Shown: positions 9,501 through 18,224 of the stretch, in pieces | Position numbering within the stretch: the first letter of the stretch is position 1 | How the letters are laid out: every line of letters begins with the position of its first letter | Origin: Chara braunii | Taxonomy: Eukaryota; Streptophyta; Charophyceae; Charales; Characeae | Direction: 5' to 3' | Assembly (NCBI GenBank): GCA_003427395.1 | Contig: BFEA01000156.1 | Coordinates: 960,238 to 984,288 of the forward strand | DNA: 24,051 nucleotides | Position numbers and translations under genes: made by a program | Notes under the pieces: model-generated | What the model was told of the DNA's origin: nothing | Seen by the model: only the letters and a program-made list of their open reading frames with translations | Database searches by the model: none

Positions 9501-10124
9501 TCATGCATCTGATGTGTGCCCTTGATTGGATAGGGGAGGCCGCAGACCTGGTCCGCTGGTCCGTCAAGGTTGGAGGTCGAGGGACCCCCTTTGAGGATGA
9601 ACTGGCTGCGGAAGATGAGGCCCATTTCTGGGCCAACGTGTTCTTCAAGAAGATTGACTGCAACATTTATTGTGAGGCAATTTCTCATTCAGTTTGCTCA
9701 GAAAGGCTGCATCCGAAATGTTTTGTACCTAGATTTGCTGTAGGGAGTCCACGTCCTCCTCTATGAACAGTGAGAGTGGGATCATTCGCATTCCTTCCAG
9801 GAGTAGTGTATCCATTCTGTCTGACAGGATAGCCACATTTAGGAATGATACAAAGATCTTGCTGGTTCTATTTGTCTATTCCTGGTAGAATCGGGGCATA
9901 GCCATATCTGGGACTAAGCGCAGGGGGAATCTCTCTCCAAATAACTGTTTGGCCCTCAACAGGATGACTTGTGGGCTTACCGATTCTTCGGCCCCCACGG
10001 TTGGGAACATAATCTTTGAGTTCCCAGGCTCCATGAGACAACGTGAATTGGACCGTTGACGATTGTACAGACTAACGGCAACAACCATTTTTCTAGCGTC
10101 GTGGACTGGTTCTTCGAAAGTCAA
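9493..10124 (-). pseudogene. LINE ORF1 remnant
   Basis: Directly upstream of ORF2, minus-strand frames read as one protein split by frame changes: 10124-9876 (ending FPLRLVPDMAMPRFYQE), then a frame with MDTLLLEGMRMIPLSLF and SDAAFLSKLNEKLPHNK, then a last frame (TLAQKWASSSAASSSSKG) that stops at TAA 9495-9493, inside the ORF2 start. The position, the Ser/Ala-rich tail and the 8-base overlap with ORF2 suggest the C-terminal part of ORF1, the RNA-binding chaperone of LINEs. No CCHC knuckle or RRM signature is visible, so the assignment rests mostly on position. Confidence 0.5.
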
Positions 10125-11460
10125 ACTGTTATTTTTCGGAGAAAACCTAACATTTCTTATAGAATGAAAAAGTAGTAAAATTCAAACTGTTATTTTTTAC
10201 ACAAAAAGATAGCGTTTTTAATCATTTTGCGATAAAGGAGGCAAAAAATCAGGTGAAAAGTCTAGCGTTCCTCAAAATGTGCAAGAAAACCCTTCCTTGC
10301 AAAATATTTTTATATGACTATAAGTCATTCTCAGTAGATTGCCAAGAAAAAAAAGTTCAAACAGGGTGATTTTTTAAGGATGACAAGGCAAACTTGAAAG
10401 ATGTAAAAAAAAACGTGTTTTGGTGGACACTCATTTATAGGACTATAAGTCAGTTTTCGCAGATAGGTAAAAGCCAAGCTCTGCACAAAATAATTTATAG
10501 GATTGTAAATCACTTTTGAACTTAACAATAAAACCCTTATAAAAAAATACACGTCATTTATAATAAGAATAGTTGGATCGGACGTCCGGGACCCCCCTGA
10601 CCGTCCGGGATGTCCGACAGGACAGGGTATGTCCGACCTAGCGAAAAAAAAAAAAAAAAAAAAAAAAAAGTTCTCAGAAAAATCTGAACAAAATATATGT
10701 TATGTAACATAACAATACAAGCAACTTTTGCTCTGGAGTCATGTTCAAATTCGCATCCAATCATGAGTTAAAAATCAAAAAACGAAAAAAAAAATAATTT
10801 TTTTTTTTCGAAAAAAAAAAATGTTTTTTCCGGACAACGGGGGTACCGGACGTATGGGGAGACATCCGAGGGAGACGACCGGCCCCCGGACCATTGGTAA
10901 CCTACAAACAACTTTTGCCTCGGAGACACCTTGAAATTCTTAGCCAAACACGAGTTTAAAATAAAAATATTGGAAAAAAAATTAAAATAAACAATAAAAA
11001 ATAATATATTCGCCCCTGTATGGGAAACCATGTTCAAGCGAACGTATTCACAAACCGGAGAATATGTTTGTGCGTTTGGAAAAACCCTGAATAAATTCAT
11101 CGTGGTACACATCTTATAAGACTATAAACACAATTTTTTTGAATAACAAAAAATCTGGATATTTTAGTTCTTGAATCTACGGTGCTTCACCAGGTCATGA
11201 TTTTCTATGAAAAAACCCGTTTTTTTCCTCGCCCCCTCCAGTAGTTCTGAAAAATTAATTTTCTGTTTTTTATTTTGCGGATGTTTCACTTCACGTAGAA
11301 TTTTGTTCTTGGAGGAAACCTGAAAAACGTACTATTATAATCTTGAATAGATTTCGTGCAAACCTAACAATTTGTTTTATTAGGTTTTCACGAATCCTAT
11401 GTTCAATGTCCTCTTTCACTTTTCTAGGTAGATTTTTAGCCTCGTCTATAAAAATTATCA
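10125..11460. repeat. AT-rich block of diverged repeats with two GC-rich islands
   Basis: Strongly AT-rich, with no coding frame. A motif TTTATA-N-GACTATAAGTCA recurs at about 10309-10327, 10434-10452, 10494-10512 (diverged) and 11113-11130 (diverged); the first two share an identical 12-mer. A segment at 10722-10774 recurs with substitutions at 10909-10962 (both start CAACTTTTGC). GC islands at 10574-10642 and 10828-10897 are full of CCGG/GTCCG elements, and the first runs into a 26-base poly(A) at 10644-10669. Near the right side is a hairpin at 11353-11394. This looks like an old composite of satellite-like or non-autonomous elements. Confidence 0.55.
11353..11394. repeat. 15-bp inverted repeat (hairpin)
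   Basis: Arms TTCGTGCAAACCTAA (11353-11367) and TTAGGTTTTCACGAA (11380-11394) pair at 14 of 15 positions around a 12-base spacer. The right arm's first ten bases are also the exact reverse complement of 10141-10150 (GAAAACCTAA), close to the left edge of the AT-rich block. Confidence 0.7.
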
Positions 11461-11703
11461 CTACGGTTCTTTCTTTGAGCCATCTGATTTGATTTCCTCA
11501 ACACGATCGTTAACTGTTACTATTGCCTCGTTTCCATCAATCTGCACATCATCGAATGGGATGTCTTCCGAACACATGCCTTCGTCGTAGCACATTGTCG
11601 TAAGAAGGCGGACCCTTTCTTCGAAACCTTCATCAAGGCCTTTTTGTGGGGACTCTACTTCACCATCCGCCATTACTAATTCCACGTTCTCTTGTTCATT
11701 CAT
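11461..11703 (-). CDS. Small acidic hypothetical protein (80 aa)
   Basis: ATG at 11703-11701 has an excellent eukaryotic start context (CAGCCGCCATGA), unusual for a chance ORF, and TAG ends it at 11461-11463. The product is very acidic (ERVRLLTTMCYDEGMCSEDI in the middle, many Glu and Asp elsewhere), with a basic end (SDGSKKEP). No domain, signal peptide or membrane segment is seen. It could be a complete small gene, the first exon of a longer gene (the region downstream on this strand is AT-rich, like an intron), or the N-terminus of the LINE ORF1 separated from its rest by the AT-rich block. None of these can be decided from sequence alone. Confidence 0.4.
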   Translation of the reverse strand: MNEQENVELVMADGEVESPQKGLDEGFEERVRLLTTMCYDEGMCSEDIPFDDVQIDGNEAIVTVNDRVEEIKSDGSKKEP

Positions 11704-13735
11704 GGCGGCTGACCAACCGTGCTTGCACGGTTATACTCAGACTGAATAACTAATCCTTGCGATCTCAGTAGAGGTTCTGCGTTTGTCCTTATCTAGAGGC
11801 CTTCGTCGTCCTGTTTTATGTACCCGGTCGTGTCAGCGCTTTCCCCGCACCATTGCCCTGCGGTCTGATAGGGGAAGTCTGAGTCGGGGATGAGTCGGGA
11901 TATTGCTACTTAATAATGATTAATCATAGATGCATTACAATTCTCTCCCTCTGAAAGATAGTCTCTCTTTGGAAATTGAGAATTGAGAATTGTGATTCTG
12001 AAACTTAAATTCGAAGGTGCGAGTAGAGGGAGGGGGGGGGGGTATTGGCGCTTCCTACTTGATCTGCTGATTGAACCCAGGGAGGTATGCGTTGGCCGAT
12101 TATCATAGATTCAGAGTGAAGCTAGGTATCCTACTCTCAAAAAAAGTCGTCCTCTTGTATAGAGTCTCGCCGCATTTCCTATTAAACAGCAGAGAGAAGT
12201 TACACTAGCGGTGTCGGTGCTAATACCCTTACAAGGGTATCCGCCCTGGTCTTTGCAAGCGACAAACAATAGCTTTGGTTTAAAAATTAAGTATCCCGCG
12301 CGAGGCGCGACTGTGTATGTAGTTTATGTTCACTAGGTGGTTGGTAGGGTAAAGAGTGTGTGGGCGCGTTGGCTTAAGGCGCGCGTGATCTATTTGTTAT
12401 TGATGATTAAAGGGTGGGCGTTGGTCACTGTCCATATTTTTTTTATTATTTTGACTAGGATCAAAGAGATTTTGTCTTTTGATTGATGCACTTGCCTCTG
12501 ACCTGTGCGTACATGCGGAAGACGACATCGACAACAACATAATTTTGAGGACGTTCCGGTAGAACTACACATCGTGTAGGGTCTGCTTATTTAGGTGTTT
12601 GTCAAACCTAGGTCCAGCCTATTGGTCACAGCGTCGGACTTTCATCAATGAAATTCAGGGATCAAGGTCGAGCGGCGACGACGCAGAAACACCGGAATAG
12701 CGCGAACTTCGCGAAGGGACTAGCGAGGCTATCCCCCTTGGTTTTTGCCGTCGGCAGCGTCGGTACGAACGGTTTCTTTTTTATCGTCTGTCGTTCCCTG
12801 ACGACGAAAATTTCTCTAGGTATTTTATTATTTTATCGTCGTTATTATTTAGTCTTATGCTCTGACATTTTTTAGTCGGGCACGACATTGGCCACGGGTG
12901 GCCGTCGCGGCAGCTGAGGACCTTGAATACGCGCCTCTCTTTCGTTGACCTAAGGGTTCCTTGCATAGTCGAGATGCGGGTGAAGGTCCTTAGCCCCTCC
13001 GTCTTAAGATGCGGGTCGGGGAAGTTGACGTACATGCGAGCTGGCGGGTGATTAGCCCACGAGCCGGAAGGAACCTAAATGGCGGGAGTTGCTACAAAGG
13101 CATCATCAGCTAGCCGTGTTTGCTATGGGAGATTTGAGTGTGAGCATGCCATGGGGCCCGAGGTGGCAGGGGGCCCCGCATAGGCTAAGCCAACCGGGGG
13201 AGGCAGTGACTACAGCCTGTTGAGTTACGTCGGTCTCGAGAATAGGCGGCAAGAGGTTATACGGACCAGAGAGTTGCTGGCCCCTCTCCGCTGTCCGCCT
13301 TAGGATAGCAGAACCGTCGGGCAGTCTCCGTCGAGGCGCTGAGGGGAGCCGCTACCGAGCGCCGCTAATCTCAAAGGGGGGGGATCGGGAGTACAACCGA
13401 CGAAGGGGGCGCTGCGAACAAGCAGACTCGGGCCATGGTGATTGTTGGGCGCAGCGCTAGGAGCGTTGGGGATCAACCGACGGTCGGGTGTGGGTCGGGT
13501 GTTGCGGGCCCCTCCGGTTCTCGAGCCGACCGATCCAACAGGTGGGCTGGTGCACTCTCTTCCTAGCAAACTTAGTCTGTATCAGACTACGCACCTACAA
13601 TGTCTGGGTCAGGTTGTAGCGCGGCGAGCAGATGGCTGGGGGGGCACTGTCGGACTGAAACACGAGAAGACGAGCGGAGCGGGCAGGAGGCAAAATGCTA
13701 CTACAAGGAGACCGAATCTGGCCACGAAGTTGCAC
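11704..13735. other. Non-coding stretch with a few structural oddities
   Basis: No supported gene. It contains a G run near 12031-12042, a tight palindrome at 12223-12240 (ATACCCTT/AAGGGTAT), a T-rich part near 12437-12452 and a GC-rich part from about 12880 on. The long frames at 13300-13870 lie on both strands of this GC-rich part and have no recognisable domains, so I treat them as chance. Confidence 0.4.
12223..12240. repeat. Short near-perfect palindrome
   Basis: ATACCCTT and AAGGGTAT are exact reverse complements separated by only two bases (AC). No T run follows, and no gene is adjacent, so no terminator role can be claimed. Confidence 0.7.
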
Positions 13736-13776
13736 GGGGTGCATGCGGGCGGACATGGCGAAGGGAAGAGTCGAGT

Positions 13777-13808
13777 ATTCACCCGACCTTTGATGAAATC
13801 GGGTGAAT
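13777..13808. repeat. Hairpin of tandem unit 1
   Basis: ATTCACCCGA (13777-13786) and TCGGGTGAAT (13799-13808) are perfect complements around a 12-base loop ending TGATGAAA. Compare the unit 2 and unit 3 hairpins, whose stems differ by paired changes. Confidence 0.85.
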
Positions 13809-13884
13809 GGAAGACTGAGGTTGGGGTTTCTGGGGCGGGCGACCCCGACTATGCAACTGCGTTAGCATGAGAGTTAGTAGAATG

Positions 13885-14180
13885 AACTGACATTTCGTTA
13901 AAACTGACATTTTTTTCTAAATTCACGAAATTGAGCGTACAAAAAAATAGCATTTTTTAGTGTTTTTTTGTCCCCATGACTTCGGATGATCAGATCATCG
14001 GGTGTCATGGCGACTCCCGATGATCTGACCATCGGATGTATGTTAACGGTACTTTACGTTGAGGTACATCAGATGGACAAAGTGAGATGACCACTTTCTC
14101 ACCCGATGAGCAATGAAATTTTTACTAAGTCCAATTTCGTGAATTTAGAAAAAAATGACAGTTTTAACGAAATGTCAGTT
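13885..14180. mobile_element. MITE, 296 bp, about 49-bp terminal inverted repeats
   Basis: The left end (13885 on, AACTGACATTTCGTTAAAAC) and the reverse complement of the right end agree at all but one of the first 49 positions. AATG flanks both sides (13881-13884 and 14181-14184), extendable to AATGA on one reading, as a target duplication. The core at 13983-14035 is GC-richer and forms a second inverted repeat (arms 13983-14002 and 14016-14035, 18 of 20 paired). It has no coding capacity, so it would need a transposase in trans; the superfamily is not clear from a 4-5 bp duplication. It sits inside a tandem-repeat unit, and the other units give the empty site. Confidence 0.9.
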
Positions 14181-14257
14181 AATGAAAGGTTAGTGAGAAA
14201 TTGTGTGCGCGGAGATATGGTGGAAGAAGAAAGGATGGGGGGTAGAGAATCGAGATC

Positions 14258-14285
14258 TCACTCGATTCTTGATGAAATCGAGTGA
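14258..14285. repeat. Hairpin of tandem unit 2
   Basis: TCACTCGATT (14258-14267) and AATCGAGTGA (14276-14285) are perfect complements around an 8-base loop, CTTGATGA. Confidence 0.85.
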
Positions 14286-14436
14286 AAAAAGAAGGTAGGC
14301 TATGGTTTTGAGGGTAGGCGAGTGTGATGTTGAGGTTAGATTTAGTGTTAGAGAAGTAGAATAAGTGGTAGTGAGAAAACGGGGTGCGCATGGACTGTCG
14401 GGGAGAGATGCTATGACGAGAGGAGAAGACGAGATT

Positions 14437-14464
14437 TCGCTCGATTCCCTATGAAATCGAGCGA
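14437..14464. repeat. Hairpin of tandem unit 3
   Basis: TCGCTCGATT (14437-14446) and AATCGAGCGA (14455-14464) are perfect complements around an 8-base loop, CCCTATGA. Confidence 0.85.
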
Positions 14465-14748
14465 GTTAGAGAGTTAGTCGGGCATCTGGAGGGAGGCGAA
14501 TTCGATGATGATGTTAGTTTGGTTAGTACATAAGTGGAAAGCTGGATATGGGAAAAGGAGGCTGCGCGTGGGGAGAGGGAGCAACTTCAAAAATGGCAAT
14601 GTTTATTCCCGTGTTCTCGCAAAAGATTCATTCGGAGTCTAGCACGTTCCATCGGCAGAAAGGGGTATCGGGGGTGCAAAACGAATCTCATCTAGTGAGA
14701 GGTTAGTTGTCGGTGAATGCTTCGAAGCGCGCAAAGAGAGAGTTGATG

Positions 14749-14829
14749 GGCAGTTCGCAGCTAGTCAAGCAAGCAGGCAGTTCACAGTTGATCGAGCGAG
14801 CGGGCATTTCACAGCCAATCGAGTGAGCG
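14749..14829. repeat. 27-bp minisatellite, three copies
   Basis: Three head-to-tail 27-bp units begin at 14749, 14776 and 14803, each starting GGCAGTTC or GGCATTTC and ending in an AGC-type motif. The period is nine codons, and one + frame reads through all three (QFAASQAS, QFTVDRAS, HFTANRVS), but that frame has no ATG and stops soon after, so coding is not supported. Confidence 0.8.
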
Positions 14830-15852
14830 ATGCGGCCCAGTCATCCTGCTCATCGTGTTCTTGAATCAGCCCGCTTGATCGGATCTTGTTGTTGCAGCTG
14901 CTAGTCCTGTGCCGCCCAAGGCCGTCCAGTCAGTTAGTGATCATCATTGCCAATTGGAGGACTGAGTGATCCTGGCCAAAAAGGGCGGCCGAGTGTATAA
15001 GAAAAAGAGGGGCGAGCAACGAGAAAGAGAGGGAGAATAAAACTTACCTACGCGGAGGTGCCATTGTGCCGATAGAGTGGTGCTCTCGCAGTCGAGAGGG
15101 CAGGATGCGCCCGTAACTTGCCGTTAGAATTGGCTTCAGAGGCAGAACAGACTGTTGCAGTATATCGGGCTGCGTGTTCAGCCCGTGCCTTTGACACTCC
15201 ACCACAAATGGGTCGTATGCCGTGATGACAGTATCTCACCATGACGCTCGCTACCACCGCTAGCTGGTGAGGTACTCAGCTTTCTGTTCAGGTGTGCAGC
15301 AGGCTAGCCGTAGGGATCTCATATCTGTTTATGGGTCGGGGAGCCACTTATGTCATCAGCTACACACGTGAGGAAGGCAGGCGCAGGGCGCAGGTTTGAC
15401 CGTTTACCGATTCGATATCAGTTTGGCCACACTGTTGTTGCTTGCTGAACACCGCTGTTGCTGATTCGTTGAGTACTGATGAGCGTTGCTGCTAGCATAC
15501 GGCAGTATACAATGCCTTACTGCTCCTATGCTTTGCTGTAGCACTTGACTATTGCATTTACCGTATCTCGCATTGCGTATTCCTGCTAGGCACTGGCGAC
15601 GTGCTTTACACGAGCGCAGTGTTTCCAGGCTGAGTTCTGGCAGTCCAGTTTAAGAGGGAAACATTGTGAATTTGGAAAGGGGGTCTACTATTGCGAATCG
15701 AATGGTTGTCAGGGGATCGACAGTGGCCCAGTGGGTGGTTTGACTCCAATTTGACCAATCTGAGATTGTTGTACACTTTGGCTGCCATTGCGGGGCCCTC
15801 ATGTGATGAAAGATTTCAAGGCCCTCTCCTAAGAGTTGAGTCAGTCGCTCTC
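14830..15852. other. Non-coding stretch, nothing recognised
   Basis: No domain-bearing frame. The open frame that later carries the chromovirus match begins at 15691, but its first 50 or so residues have no resemblance to pol, so the retroelement remnant starts near 15853. No LTR or primer-binding site was recognised. Confidence 0.4.
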
Positions 15853-16169
15853 CGCATGGACCCCTCGAAAGTCACCGCCCTTGTAAAGTATCCACCACCC
15901 AAGACCCTATTCCAACTTCGCTCATTTTTCGGCCTTGCCAACTACTACTGCCCCTTTATCCGCAGCTTTTCCGACATCTCGTACCCCCTCCAGGAACTTA
16001 CCCGCAAGGACGAACCGCACAAGTATCAGACCACCCGGAACCAATCAAAGAATATGAAGTCAAATGGACCGGATACCCCGATGAAGAATCTACATGGGAA
16101 CCTCTCTCTAATCTCAAGAACGCTACGAAACTTGTTCGCGCCTATGATCGTGCTCAACCTATATCCTAG
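15853..16169 (+). pseudogene. Internally deleted Ty3/gypsy chromovirus pol: RT end plus chromodomain
   Basis: 15853-16014 encodes the segment that closes gypsy reverse transcriptase and leads to RNase H: RMDPSKVTALVKYPPPKT, then LRSFFGLANYYCPFIRSF and PLQELTRKDE. In another frame, 16026-16169 reads EYEVKWTGYPDEESTWEPLS, then NLKNATKLVRAYDRAQPIS and TAG. That is a chromodomain (aromatic cage residues Y, W and W present), the module at the C-terminus of chromovirus integrase that guides insertion to marked heterochromatin. RNase H, the integrase zinc finger and the DDE core, normally well over 1.5 kb, are missing between them. The stop at 16167-16169 is in the expected place for the end of pol. 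Confidence 0.85.
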
Positions 16170-16828
16170 ATACATAATACAACTCAAACCCTAAACCCTT
16201 GCATAAACCCCACCTTGACCCCGCCAAAACCGCTCATTCCTGCTCTGCACACACCCTTGTACCCAGCGAAGCCCTTGCCTCTTGAACCCCCCCCCCCTAT
16301 CTGATCCGCTCTTGCCTCCACCTTGCCCCGTTCTCCCATCTGTCCTCTGCCACATCCTTGTCTCTCTTGTCCAAGTTCTCTATGTGGCCCCTGCGCATCT
16401 CCGACGATAATGGATCTAATGGCAAGCGCACGAGGACGATGGCATGCTGCAGCTCAGTACAAGGATATAAAACAGCTGGTTGGCCACCATGCTGTTCCCT
16501 TTGGCCGGCGTCTTGGACTCGCAGACTTCTGGAGCAGCACCTTTGACATGGACATCAAGATCAGTCTCCAGCCTGCTATCCGGATCAGACCTCATCACCA
16601 GATCATGTACCGGACACAACCTGCTACTGGGACAATCAAGCTGAAGCCCTCGCTGCCACTTCTGCGACACCCGCCAAGACCTTCCTCAAGACATTTTTCG
16701 CCTCTGACACTTTGTTACAAACCTGCGAAACTGTTTTCCCATACCTCCTCAGACACCCCAGCACTTGAGCATTGAACAAACAATTTTTTTTATTTTTTTT
16801 TCTCAAACCTGACAACCTACAACCTTGT
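16170..16828. other. Non-coding stretch downstream of the chromovirus remnant
   Basis: C-rich at first, with short C runs (for example 16287-16296), and a T run at 16785-16800. No polypurine tract or LTR start was recognised directly after the chromodomain stop. A frame of 150 codons at 16323-16775 is proline- and serine-rich with no domain and is probably chance. Confidence 0.4.
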
Positions 16829-16976
16829 TGAACACCAATAGGACGGCCCTGTTACATGTAGAACCTCAATAGGATTACCCTATTACTTGAGCATTGATTC
16901 CCCCATCCCTGTTGAACCTTAGTAGGATTACTCTGTTACTTGAGCATTGATTCCCTCACCCCCGGAGAACCTCAAA
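16829..16976. repeat. Diverged tandem repeats, up to about 53-bp period
   Basis: TTACTTGAGCATTGATTCCC occurs at 16883-16902 and again at 16936-16955, each preceded by an AATAGGATTACCCT-like block. A shorter diverged copy starts near 16829 (GAACACCAATAGGAC), and a related CACTTGAGCATTGA lies near 16761. The units end in GAACCTCA-like joints. Confidence 0.7.
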
Positions 16977-17926
16977 CAAAAAAATGGATTTCTAAATTCC
17001 GCATGTTTTTTCTTCCGTGGTATCAATGTTTCTTTCAAAATTTGTATGAGGGTTTCCTGGAGGGGGTGAGCTCTGCTCTACACGGGCTTCACAAGGAGGG
17101 TAGTGATGCTGGGGAGGGGGTATGAGCAGACTGTGGGGGATACTCTACTCTGGGGCTGGGGCAGATGTGAGGGCGAACATCAAACCTTAGCGGAGGCAGA
17201 TTAGGGTATGGGGGAGGCAGAGGAATACTTCGGGTGGGAGCTGGATTTCTCTGGGTTGTAGGTTGTGAGAATAGGACTGTTCCAAGTTGGGCCTGACGGG
17301 GAAGGTCTTCTAATTTCGACACTCTTGTCGGCGGAGGCAGCGAAGGGACAGGGTGGGAAGGAGGACGGGGGGAGAAATTTTCTAAGCACTAACTTTTTCA
17401 GTACTGCACAGGTACCTGAGAGAGACAGACGACTGTCTTTAACGAACCAGGACAGGTGTAGTACATCCCTTATTAGGCTAATTAGGCTATGTCCACCTTA
17501 GTTGGCTGCGACACTCCCTGGGCGACATTTGGCTTCGTCTATTATGGATAACATGATTTCAGGGATAGCAGATACCTGGCTGGTTTTTGCTAGAGTAGTA
17601 GTGTTCTGAGCTCTTGATTTGCTGATGCCAGAACGATGGTGGCCGGTGCTGGGGTGTTTGCCCTGTGACATGTTTTGTAGCAGGAGCGTGAGGCCTGGTA
17701 GAGAGATCTGGGGATTTGTTGAGGGAGGAAGGCAATCCGGTGGCGAAGTAGGAGGCACTACCAAGACAACCTTTGAGGCTGGGTATAATTTTGGTAGTGA
17801 GAACACGACAGCGATGGCCCATGTACTGGGCAGGTTGATTTTATCTTTGGAGTGCTGAGTCTGGTTTAGGGGAAAGCTAGGAGTTGCTCATTGATTGCGA
17901 AGCTGCGAGTTGCGGATGTAGTCATC
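16977..17926. other. Non-coding stretch, nothing recognised
   Basis: Purine-rich in places (17100-17370). A run of G with a few other bases at about 17109-17120 could be a polypurine tract for the upstream chromovirus, but no LTR terminus or repeat partner can be shown. Frames on both strands overlap and lack domains. Confidence 0.35.
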
Positions 17927-18060
17927 ATCTCTATGTCATCATCAACTGATTTACTAATCTCCATCATCTTTAGCATCATCATCATTAGTATCATTACCTC
18001 ACAGTTTTCATAGAACATCATCATCATCATCATCAGCAGCAGCATTACAATCATCCTCAT
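17927..18060. repeat. Imperfect ATC/CAT trinucleotide microsatellite
   Basis: Clusters of ATC units, the densest at about 18018-18036 followed by three CAG units, within a longer degenerate tract. On the minus strand it gives spurious Met and Asp runs. Confidence 0.85.
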
Positions 18061-18172
18061 ATGAGGGACGCTGAACCGGGTTCTCGGCATGTCCGGTTCA
18101 GCACTCCAGGTAGACTGTGAGGACCCCGGCCTCAATCTGCTTATTGGTAATATCAGCCTTGGGCACTGGGCC

Positions 18173-18224
18173 CGGTTAAAAAAAAAAAAAAAAAAAACGG
18201 TTAAAAAAAAAAAAAAAAAAAAAA
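18173..18224. repeat. Duplicated CGGTT-poly(A) unit
   Basis: CGGTT followed by a 20-base A run (18178-18197), directly followed by CGGTT and a 22-base A run (18203-18224). It looks like a head-to-tail duplication of one 25-bp poly(A)-containing unit, or two successive poly(A) additions at the same site. Confidence 0.85.

Larger units (their letters stand above)
6198..10124 (-). mobile_element. Decayed plant-type LINE (non-LTR retrotransposon)
   Basis: In minus-strand order there are an ORF1 remnant, an APE-like endonuclease, a reverse transcriptase with motifs in the right order, a thumb/linker region and a C-terminal region, together about 3.9 kb. This is the layout of L1-like LINEs. ORF1 and ORF2 overlap by 8 bases (ORF1 TAA at 9495-9493, ORF2 ATG at 9500-9498). 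Several frameshifts and stops show it is dead as an autonomous element, yet the domain sequences remain easily readable, so decay is moderate. The 5' end is not defined: an AT-rich repeat block begins directly upstream. The 3' end and target site duplication were not identified. Confidence 0.85.
13736..14590. repeat. Diverged tandem array of about 180-bp units, each with a hairpin
   Basis: Three units and a partial fourth start near 13736, 14198, 14380 and 14565, each with a GTGCRYG-like block. Each full unit then has a hairpin with a perfect 10-bp stem, then a purine-rich part and a GTAGAATAAGTGGTAGTGAG-like joint. After removing the 296-bp MITE from the first unit, the unit lengths are roughly 165-185 bp. 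Outside the hairpin the units are well diverged, so the array is old. No coding role is apparent. Confidence 0.75.

Noticed and set aside
9449-9766. 105-codon plus-strand frame
   Set aside because: It lies antisense to the LINE ORF1/ORF2 junction, whose minus-strand reading has recognisable motifs.
13300-13870. Overlapping frames of 89 to 142 codons on both strands
   Set aside because: GC-rich DNA keeps frames open by chance; the frames overlap on opposite strands, show no domain, and the longest one runs into the non-coding tandem array.
13736-14590. CRISPR-like array because of regularly spaced hairpin repeats
   Set aside because: Units are about 180 bp and diverged throughout, no short identical repeats with unique spacers are present, and the context is eukaryotic.
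14749-14870. Nine-residue repeat peptide in the 27-bp minisatellite
   Set aside because: The frame has no ATG and stops soon after the repeats; treated as a DNA minisatellite.
16186-16200. Telomere-like CCCTAAACCC
   Set aside because: Fewer than two CCCTAAA units; interstitial matches this short are expected by chance.
17100-17160. Polypurine tract and LTR start for the chromovirus
   Set aside because: A G-rich run is present, but no TG...CA terminus or second LTR copy could be found in the window.
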